Below, piece by piece: positions 45,704 through 50,924 of a stretch of 50,924 nucleotides of DNA. The translations under genes and the position numbers were made by a program. The DNA lies in NCBI GenBank assembly GCA_002724315.1, contig PBOJ01000070.1:1-50924 (forward strand). Reading direction: 5' to 3'. The notes beneath the pieces were generated by a model, which worked only from the letters and a program-made list of their open reading frames with translations, did not search any database and was not told the origin of the DNA. This DNA is from Planctomycetaceae bacterium (GTDB lineage Bacteria; Planctomycetota; Planctomycetia; Planctomycetales; Planctomycetaceae). Numbering within the stretch: the stretch's first letter is position 1; every line of letters begins with the position of its first letter.

Positions 45704-48043
45704 TTGAGCCGTTCACGCCAGCAGAGCCTCTTTGACCTGCCGCCGGAACCGCCCCCGGAGGGGGTGGACGCCGATCCGTCTGTGGCCTGGCAGGCAGCAG
45801 CCCGGGCCGACCGGCTGGCTGCCCAGGTTGTCTTCAATCGCCCGCTGGACACCGCCTTTCACTACCTGGTTCCCGACGAGCTTCGTGACCAGATCGAACC
45901 CGGCCAGCGCGTCCGCGTGCCGTTCGGTCGGGGGAACCGGTCGACGGTGGGATTCTGTGTCGGCCTGGAACGTCCTCCGGAGACGCTCGGCAGGCTCAAG
46001 GAGATCGACTCGATCGTCGACGCTCGCCGCCTGGCCGATCCGGCGATGCTGGAACTGACCCGCTGGATTGCTCACCGGTATCTCTGCGGGTGGGGCCAGG
46101 TGCTCGAGAGCGTGATTCCTGCCGGCGTGAAGCGTCAGGCCGGCACACGGGAGGTCCGGTTCTTCGAGTTGCCCGAGGACTTCGAGCAGCGACTGAGCGA
46201 CCTGGGAGACGGAGACCTGCCGAGAAAGCAGCAGGCGGTCGTGGCGGCGTTGCGGGAGGCGGGTCGAGCGATGCGGTTCGAGGAACTGACCCGTGCGGCC
46301 GGGTGCGGGAATTCTCCGATCGACGGACTGAAGAAGAAGGGGTTGCTGGAACTCGAGCACAGGAGGATCGACCCGAGCGAAGGCGATGACGAGAGTGAAG
46401 ACGGGTCGGCGGTGCGTGAAGAGGATCTCGATCTCAATTCCGATCAACGGACGGCCCTGGAGGAAATCCTCGAGTATCTCCGCAACCAGCAGCACCGCAC
46501 GTTGCTCCTGCACGGGGTAACTGGCAGTGGGAAGACGGAAGTCTACATCCAGGCGATCCGCGAGGTGGTGGCCTACGGGAGACAGGCGATCGTGCTGGTT
46601 CCCGAGATCAGCCTGACGCCACAGACGATCCGGCGTTTCCGCAGTCGATTCGACAGTGTCGCCGTGCTGCACAGTCACCTGGGCGACGCCGAACGGCACC
46701 ATCACTGGCAGCGGATTGCCGAGGGGAAGGTGCAGGTGATCGTGGGAGCCCGCAGTGCTGTGTTCGCTCCGACACCACAACTGGGGCTGATCGTGATCGA
46801 CGAGGAGCACGAGACGACCTTCAAGCAGGAGACGACGCCGAGGTATCACGCGCGGGCGGTGGCCCGCAAGCGGGCCGAACTGGCCGGGGTGCCCCTGGTG
46901 CTGGGATCTGCCACCCCGATGCTCGAGAGCTGGCTGGCGGTCGAAACCGGAGGCGACAAGCTGCTGTCACTTCCGGCGCGGATTGATGACCGGCCGATGC
47001 CACCTGTGACGCTGGTGGACACTCGCAACGATCGTCGCATCCGTTCGGGGGTGGCGATTGGCCGCGGCCTGGAAACGTTCCTCAAGCAGGCGCTCAACGA
47101 CGGCGGCCAGGCGATCCTGTTCCTGAACCTGCGGGGTCACTCGCCGGCGGTCTGGTGCCGGGCCTGTGGACAGGGGATGCGTTGCGGAGCCTGCGACGTC
47201 ACGTTGACCTGGCACCGCGATCGCCGGGCGGTGGTCTGCCACATCTGCGACTTCGAGGCTCAGCCACCCAGGGAGTGCCCGGGCTGCGGGCAGGTGGGGC
47301 TGAAGCTGCTGGGAGTGGGGACCCAGAAGCTCGAGGAAGAAGTGCGCAAGAGGTTTCCCGAGGCGAAGGTGCTGCGGATGGACAGCGATTCGATGCGTCG
47401 GCCCGGCAGCCATGACCGGGCGCTGGAGCAATTTCGCAGTGGCGAAGCCCAGATCCTGCTCGGTACCCAGATGATCGCCAAGGGACTGGACTTCCCCAAC
47501 GTCACGCTGGTCGGGGTGGTCGATGCGGATACGATGCTGCACCAGCCGGACATCCGAGCCTCGGAACGGACCTTCCAGTTGATCGCGCAGGTGGCCGGTC
47601 GCACCGGCCGCAGCGAGCGGGGTGGGCGGGTGCTGGTGCAATCGGCGTGTCCCGACGATCCGGCGATTCGCATGGCCTGCGAACACGACTACGCGAGTTT
47701 CGTGTCCCACGAACTGGCCCACCGGCGCGGCACCCGGACGCCGCCGTTCACTTCCCTGGCACGGGTGATCCTGCGGAGTCCCGACGAGCGGGCGGTGGCG
47801 GACACGGCGCGGGGAACCGCCGAGGTGCTCAGGCGATTGCAGCCCGATCCACCTTCGGTTTGGATCCTGGGTCCGGCGCCGGCCCCGATTTCCCGGATGA
47901 AGAACTACTACCGGTTTCACATGCAGTTGGCGGCCGAGGGACCCGAGGCGATACGTGACCTGTGGTTGTCCGCGGCGAGCGAATTGCCCAAGCACCCGTC
48001 GGTTGAACTGGTGATCGACGTGGATCCGCTGAATCTCAGGTGA
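45704..48043 (+). CDS. priA: Primosomal protein N', replication restart helicase
   Basis: A 779-residue PriA that reloads the replicative helicase at stalled forks. The start is TTG 45704, with AGGA eight bases upstream. The 3'-DNA-binding domain (about 40-135) has FNRPLDTAFHYLVPDEL and VRVPFGRGNRSTVGFCVG. A winged-helix segment follows, then helicase lobes: HGVTGSGKTEVYIQAI (about 268-283), VPEISLTPQTI, DEEH in VIDEEHETTFKQE, LGSATPMLESW. The zinc module (about 480-530) has CRACGQGMRCGACD and CHICDFEAQPPRECPGCGQ. Lobe 2 has LLGTQMIAKGLDFPNVTLVG and QVAGRTGRSERGG. Order and residues are complete. Confidence 0.97.
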   Translation: MSRSRQQSLFDLPPEPPPEGVDADPSVAWQAAARADRLAAQVVFNRPLDTAFHYLVPDELRDQIEPGQRVRVPFGRGNRSTVGFCVGLERPPETLGRLKEIDSIVDARRLADPAMLELTRWIAHRYLCGWGQVLESVIPAGVKRQAGTREVRFFELPEDFEQRLSDLGDGDLPRKQQAVVAALREAGRAMRFEELTRAAGCGNSPIDGLKKKGLLELEHRRIDPSEGDDESEDGSAVREEDLDLNSDQRTALEEILEYLRNQQHRTLLLHGVTGSGKTEVYIQAIREVVAYGRQAIVLVPEISLTPQTIRRFRSRFDSVAVLHSHLGDAERHHHWQRIAEGKVQVIVGARSAVFAPTPQLGLIVIDEEHETTFKQETTPRYHARAVARKRAELAGVPLVLGSATPMLESWLAVETGGDKLLSLPARIDDRPMPPVTLVDTRNDRRIRSGVAIGRGLETFLKQALNDGGQAILFLNLRGHSPAVWCRACGQGMRCGACDVTLTWHRDRRAVVCHICDFEAQPPRECPGCGQVGLKLLGVGTQKLEEEVRKRFPEAKVLRMDSDSMRRPGSHDRALEQFRSGEAQILLGTQMIAKGLDFPNVTLVGVVDADTMLHQPDIRASERTFQLIAQVAGRTGRSERGGRVLVQSACPDDPAIRMACEHDYASFVSHELAHRRGTRTPPFTSLARVILRSPDERAVADTARGTAEVLRRLQPDPPSVWILGPAPAPISRMKNYYRFHMQLAAEGPEAIRDLWLSAASELPKHPSVELVIDVDPLNLR

Positions 48044-48059
48044 GGTTCGCCCGGCGGAG

Positions 48060-49532
48060 CTACTCGTACCGCCACTTCAGGAACCATGGGTCGCGGGTTC
48101 GCTGTTGCCAGGCCTTCAGTTTGTCTTGCAGGCCCTTGAGCCGTTGCTGGTGTTCGGGCTGGTAGGCCAGGTTGGTGATCTCGTCGGGGTCGGTCTCCAG
48201 GTCGTACAACTCGTGACGCGGACGGTGCAGGTACGAATAGACGGTTCGCTTGCCGAACAGCGTGTCCTTTCGCTTCAGCACACCCTGCCAGGTTGGCGAG
48301 GCGAAAAGATCCGAGGCGAAGGGGTAGGGAAGCTGGTGCGCGATGTTGAAGATGTACTTGTAGCGACCCGAGATCACGACTCGCATCGGGTAGTACATCG
48401 TGATTTCGTGGAACGTGTGCGAGGCATAGATCTCGTCGAACGCCTTGGCCTTGGGTTGGTCCAGCGTCTGCAGGAACGATCGCCCGTGGAAGGTGACCGG
48501 ACGATTCGGACCGGATCGCCGGGGTGGGTCGCCGTTGGCCCCGCGGCGAAATGCCGGACGGGCCTTTGGCGTGATGCCGCAGAAGTCCAGGATCGTGGGC
48601 GTGATGTCCGCCCAGGTGACCATCGCGTCGGTGACACCGCCGTGGGTCTTCTGTCCGGGAGAGCGGACGATCAACGGCAGGTTCATTCCGGGTTCGTAGA
48701 GATTCGTCTTGGCTCCGGGAAAGGGAGGTCCGTTGTCGGAAAGAAACAGGATCAGCGTGTCGTCCCAGTGGCCGGTGTCCTTCAGGGCCTTCAGCAGGAC
48801 TCCCAGTCCCTGGTCCAGCCGCGAGATCGCCTGGTAGTACTCGGCCAGCTCGTTTCTCACCTCCGGCTTGTCCGGCAGCCAGGGCGGCACGATCACATCG
48901 GACGGCTTGTAGCGGACCGGGGTGACGCCGGGATAGCGGTCGGGGTTCTCGTTGAAGTTCGCGTATCCGTCGGGACCACCGCCCCGGTGCGGATCCGACG
49001 TGCAGAAGTAGAGGAAGAACGGCTTCTTGTCGTCCTCGGCAATCCATTCGCGGGCATTCCTGGCCATCCTCACAGCGTTGCGGTTTCCCTGGACGCCCTT
49101 GTTGCGGTACTCCTGGAACAGGTAGGTGGCTCGCGGGGCGAGGTGGTACTTGCCGATCGAACAGGTCCGGTAGCCCGCCTCGGCCATCAGCACCGGCAGC
49201 GTCGGCACCGATTCGTAGGTGCTGAAGTGGTTGTACGAGTGAGCGTGTCCGTAGTGGCCGATGGCGTGGTTGTAGAGACCGGTCATCAACACGCTGCGGC
49301 AGGCACTGCAACTGGCGGTGGTGCAGTGTCCGCGGGTGAAGCGAGTGCCGTTGGCGGCCAGGGAATCGATTGCGGGAGTCCGGATCACCTTGTTCCCGTA
49401 GCAGCCGGCCTGGAAGCCCTGGTCGTCGACGACGAACAGGACCACGTTGCGGTGTTCGGCCGCTGCCAGGGAGCCGGTGATCAGCAGGGAGGCCAGCAAC
49501 GAGGTCAAAAGGACTCGGGAGGAACGGGTCAT
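48060..49532 (-). CDS. Secreted type I sulfatase
   Basis: A 490-residue sulfatase. The start at 49532 gives the signal peptide [21 protein letters not shown]; the frame is open far upstream but only antisense to other genes. [19 protein letters not shown] holds the metal-binding aspartates. The formylglycine signature is [15 protein letters not shown], a C-x-A-x-R form, so the cysteine would be oxidised by a separate enzyme. [18 protein letters not shown] and [20 protein letters not shown] (second metal aspartate and asparagine) are present. It would remove sulfate esters from polysaccharides or similar. Convergent with priA. Confidence 0.93.
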   Translation of the reverse strand: MTRSSRVLLTSLLASLLITGSLAAAEHRNVVLFVVDDQGFQAGCYGNKVIRTPAIDSLAANGTRFTRGHCTTASCSACRSVLMTGLYNHAIGHYGHAHSYNHFSTYESVPTLPVLMAEAGYRTCSIGKYHLAPRATYLFQEYRNKGVQGNRNAVRMARNAREWIAEDDKKPFFLYFCTSDPHRGGGPDGYANFNENPDRYPGVTPVRYKPSDVIVPPWLPDKPEVRNELAEYYQAISRLDQGLGVLLKALKDTGHWDDTLILFLSDNGPPFPGAKTNLYEPGMNLPLIVRSPGQKTHGGVTDAMVTWADITPTILDFCGITPKARPAFRRGANGDPPRRSGPNRPVTFHGRSFLQTLDQPKAKAFDEIYASHTFHEITMYYPMRVVISGRYKYIFNIAHQLPYPFASDLFASPTWQGVLKRKDTLFGKRTVYSYLHRPRHELYDLETDPDEITNLAYQPEHQQRLKGLQDKLKAWQQRTRDPWFLKWRYE

Positions 49533-49592
49533 GCGTCGATCTCGAGCGAGGGGACTTGGATGGTCACGGCATGGACGTGCCGAACGGGGTCG

Positions 49593-49598
49593 AGTATA
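49593..49598 (-). promoter_or_regulatory. Possible -10 of the sulfatase gene
   Basis: TATACT on the minus strand matches the -10 consensus at five of six positions, about 61 bases before the ATG. No convincing -35 element. Confidence 0.35.
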
Positions 49599-49634
49599 GC
49601 AGGCGGGAAGAAGGGCGATCATGAGGGCGAATCG

Positions 49635-50015
49635 GTGAGTCACGGGCGGATGGAGACGATCCTGGGACGCGGGTGGCGGTTGAGATGCCCCCGGTGCGGA
49701 GAGGGGCGGCTGTTTCCGTCGGCACGGCGCTGGTTTGTCATGCACGAACGGTGCGAGGCCTGCAACCTGAAGTACGAGCGGGATCGCGGGTACTTCCTGG
49801 GCTCGACTTACATCAACTACGGCTGGACCGGCGTGTTGCTGGTGGTGCTGTATTTCGGGCTGCACTTCGGGTGCGGCTTCACCAACACGCAACTGGCATT
49901 TCCACTGGCAGCCGTCTTCATCGGCGTGCCGATCGTGATGTGGCGACACGCCCGGAGCATCTGGCTGGCGATGGACTGCGTCTTTGACCGGACAGGGTTT
50001 GCCGAGGACGAGTGA
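49635..50015 (+). CDS. DUF983 membrane protein with two CxxC pairs
   Basis: A 126-residue protein. GTG 49635 has GAGGG at a good distance; ATG 49650 is an alternative. The N-terminal half has [10 protein letters not shown] and [15 protein letters not shown], a likely zinc-ribbon-like site, followed by the family motif [12 protein letters not shown] and two hydrophobic helices ([12 protein letters not shown] and [17 protein letters not shown]). DUF983 genes often lie near cytochrome oxidase genes, in line with the cluster tail found next to it on the other strand. Function unknown. Confidence 0.85.
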   Translation: MSHGRMETILGRGWRLRCPRCGEGRLFPSARRWFVMHERCEACNLKYERDRGYFLGSTYINYGWTGVLLVVLYFGLHFGCGFTNTQLAFPLAAVFIGVPIVMWRHARSIWLAMDCVFDRTGFAEDE

Positions 50016-50037
50016 TCCCGGCGCGTCACCGAGCCGG

Positions 50038-50295
50038 CTACACGTCCTGTCCGGCTGCCTGGAGGCGTTCGGATTCCTGTCGGCTGAGTCGCCAGAGTCC
50101 GTAGCCGAGGCCGGAGAACAGGCAGATCGGGACCGACAGCATGAACAGGATGCTGACCATGTAGGCCCGTGGCCTGGCGTCATCGGAATCCAGGCCCGCC
50201 TTGCACATCGGGCAGGCCACGGCCTGTGGCACCGCGGGAGAGAACCCCCAGGTGCCCACGACCAGCGCCAGGGCCAGCAGCAGTCGACGTGTCAT
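50038..50295 (-). CDS. Small exported membrane protein with CPMC motif
   Basis: An 85-residue protein. An N-terminal hydrophobic segment ([20 protein letters not shown], residues 1-20) is followed by [13 protein letters not shown] (about 28-40), a transmembrane helix ([20 protein letters not shown]) and a short charged tail. It overlaps the DUF420 gene by ATGA and lies at the end of an oxidase-type cluster, which suggests a role in assembly or copper handling. I do not know the family by name. Confidence 0.75.
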   Translation of the reverse strand: MTRRLLLALALVVGTWGFSPAVPQAVACPMCKAGLDSDDARPRAYMVSILFMLSVPICLFSGLGYGLWRLSRQESERLQAAGQDV

Positions 50296-50738
50296 AGCGG
50301 TTTCCAGTGATAGAGCATCAGGTAAATGATAACTCCGGTCAGCGAGACGTACACCCAGATGGGGAAAGTGATTCGGGCGATTCTGCGGTGAGCCTCCCAC
50401 TGCTGCCTGAGGCCGCGCCGGATGGTCACGATCGCCAGCACGGGCACCGCGACAGCCAGCACGACGTGAGTGATCAGGATCGCGAAATAGACCGTGCGGA
50501 TGGCCCCGGTGCCCTGGAACTTCACCTGGCCCTCGCCGGTGTAGTGGAGCATGGCCCCGTGGTAGACCAGGTAGACGACCAGGAAGAGGATCGAGGTGGC
50601 GAAGGCGACCAGCATCATCGTCTTGTGGGCTTCGCGGCGCCCGCGACGGATCAACACCCATCCGGTCATCAGAAACAGGAACGCCAGCCCGTTGAGGCTG
50701 GCATTGACGGCCGGCAGCGACGAAACCCAGTCGGGCAT
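50292..50738 (-). CDS. DUF420 membrane protein
   Basis: A 148-residue protein with four hydrophobic helices and conserved histidines: NASLNGLAFLFLMTGWVLIRRGRREAHK is the family's first helix and loop by parts, followed by LVAFATSILFLVVYLVYHG, YFAILITHVVLAVAVPVLA and WEAHRRIARITFPIWVYVSLTG. DUF420 proteins accompany cytochrome oxidase genes, and the related CtaM is needed for oxidase maturation in Firmicutes. It sits three bases behind the partial gene at the window edge and overlaps the CPMC gene. Confidence 0.9.
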   Translation of the reverse strand: MPDWVSSLPAVNASLNGLAFLFLMTGWVLIRRGRREAHKTMMLVAFATSILFLVVYLVYHGAMLHYTGEGQVKFQGTGAIRTVYFAILITHVVLAVAVPVLAIVTIRRGLRQQWEAHRRIARITFPIWVYVSLTGVIIYLMLYHWKPL

Positions 50739-50741
50739 GGT

Positions 50742-50924
50742 TCAGTCGCCGTCGGCGTGGTCAGCGTGATCGGCGCTGGCTTCGATCATCGTCTCGGTCG
50801 GCACCTGGTGGTAGTAGTGGAACCCGATGTCGGGCATCAGGGCGATCGGGAATCCGATCGCCAGGATGGTCGTGGGTGCCAGCAGCACATACTTCCAGCC
50901 TCGCTCCCATTTCAGGTGCATGAA
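50742..50924 (-). CDS. C-terminal part of a probable cytochrome oxidase subunit IV-like protein
   Basis: Only 60 codons and the stop are in the window. The translation contains FMHLKWERGWKYVLLAPTTI, a transmembrane helix ending LMPDIGF, HYYHQVP and a His/Asp/Ala-rich end. The FMHLKW segment and helix are like the C-terminal part of bacterial cytochrome c oxidase subunit IV. The downstream DUF420 and CPMC genes support that. The rest lies outside the window. Confidence 0.55.
   Translation of the reverse strand, partial: FMHLKWERGWKYVLLAPTTILAIGFPIALMPDIGFHYYHQVPTETMIEASADHADHADGD

Noticed and set aside
48105..49634. A long open frame joined to the DUF983 gene as a possible N-terminal domain.
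   Set aside because: It is antisense to the sulfatase gene and unlike any protein; DUF983 proteins are short and a ribosome binding site stands before GTG 49635.

Overview
The window reads as chromosomal DNA of a planctomycete, probably a marine or aquatic member of the Planctomycetales. It is GC-rich and dense in coding sequence, with no gap over about 215 bases. It carries families typical of that phylum: two DUF1501 proteins, a DUF1549/DUF1553 protein with EF-hands, a secreted sulfatase, an SMP-30 lactonase-like protein, DUF1573 and Tat-exported proteins of unknown function. I saw no insertion sequence, phage, CRISPR array, tRNA or rRNA. Gene calls rest on motifs and family knowledge; no database search was possible.

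Layout. 1-518: the 3' end of a thioredoxin-fold gene whose first redox cysteine codon is an in-frame UGA, followed by a good bacterial SECIS-like hairpin; I read it as a selenoprotein with a U-x-x-C centre, and it is the main find. 531-2564: a MacB/LolCDE-type ABC transporter. 2654-4508: dnaJ-like gene, small membrane protein, rnpA, yidD. 4538-7700 (minus): the classic rpsB-tsf-pyrH-frr translation operon, with a recognisable promoter. 7817-9976: a thioredoxin/NHL protein resembling NHLRC2. 10191-12815: DUF1573 and DUF1501 genes with good promoters. 12826-12887: a possible three-way-junction RNA in front of a plus-strand run encoding a 2-hydroxyacid dehydrogenase, an M20 amidohydrolase, a GCS2-type carboxylate-amine ligase and a short UvrC without its HhH tail. 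17683-22541 (minus): FAD oxidoreductase, SMP-30 protein, esterase and a Tat-exported protein of unknown family. 22630-25709: a ThDP enzyme, and convergent to it a sigma-54-activator-like protein whose ATPase and sigma-54 contact motifs are all degraded. 25761-28094 (minus): PfkB sugar kinase and ArgE/DapE-type deacylase. 28256-34493: thioredoxin-like protein, DegT aminotransferase, G3E GTPase, alpha/beta hydrolase, nnrE, rsmE and an SDR. 34515-37696: DUF1501 and DUF1549/1553 pair. 37796-44908 (minus): an NtrC-type response regulator and sensorless histidine kinase lying directly downstream of rpsO-pnp, and a membrane ClpP/NfeD protease with duplicated protease domain behind a near-consensus promoter. 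45034-48043: nadD and priA, divergent. 48060-50924: sulfatase, DUF983 protein and the tail of a cytochrome oxidase-type cluster (CPMC protein, DUF420, partial subunit IV-like).

How the genes fit together. Translation and RNA turnover are well represented (rpsB, tsf, frr, rpsO, pnp, rnpA, rsmE), beside DNA repair and restart (uvrC, priA), cofactor maintenance (nadD, nnrE) and membrane biogenesis (yidD, NfeD-type protease). Three thioredoxin-fold proteins with different active sites (U-G-G-C, C-C-I-N-C and C-G-D-C) sit in the first 29 kb. No selA, selB, selC or selD is in the window, so the selenoprotein reading must be tested against the rest of the genome.
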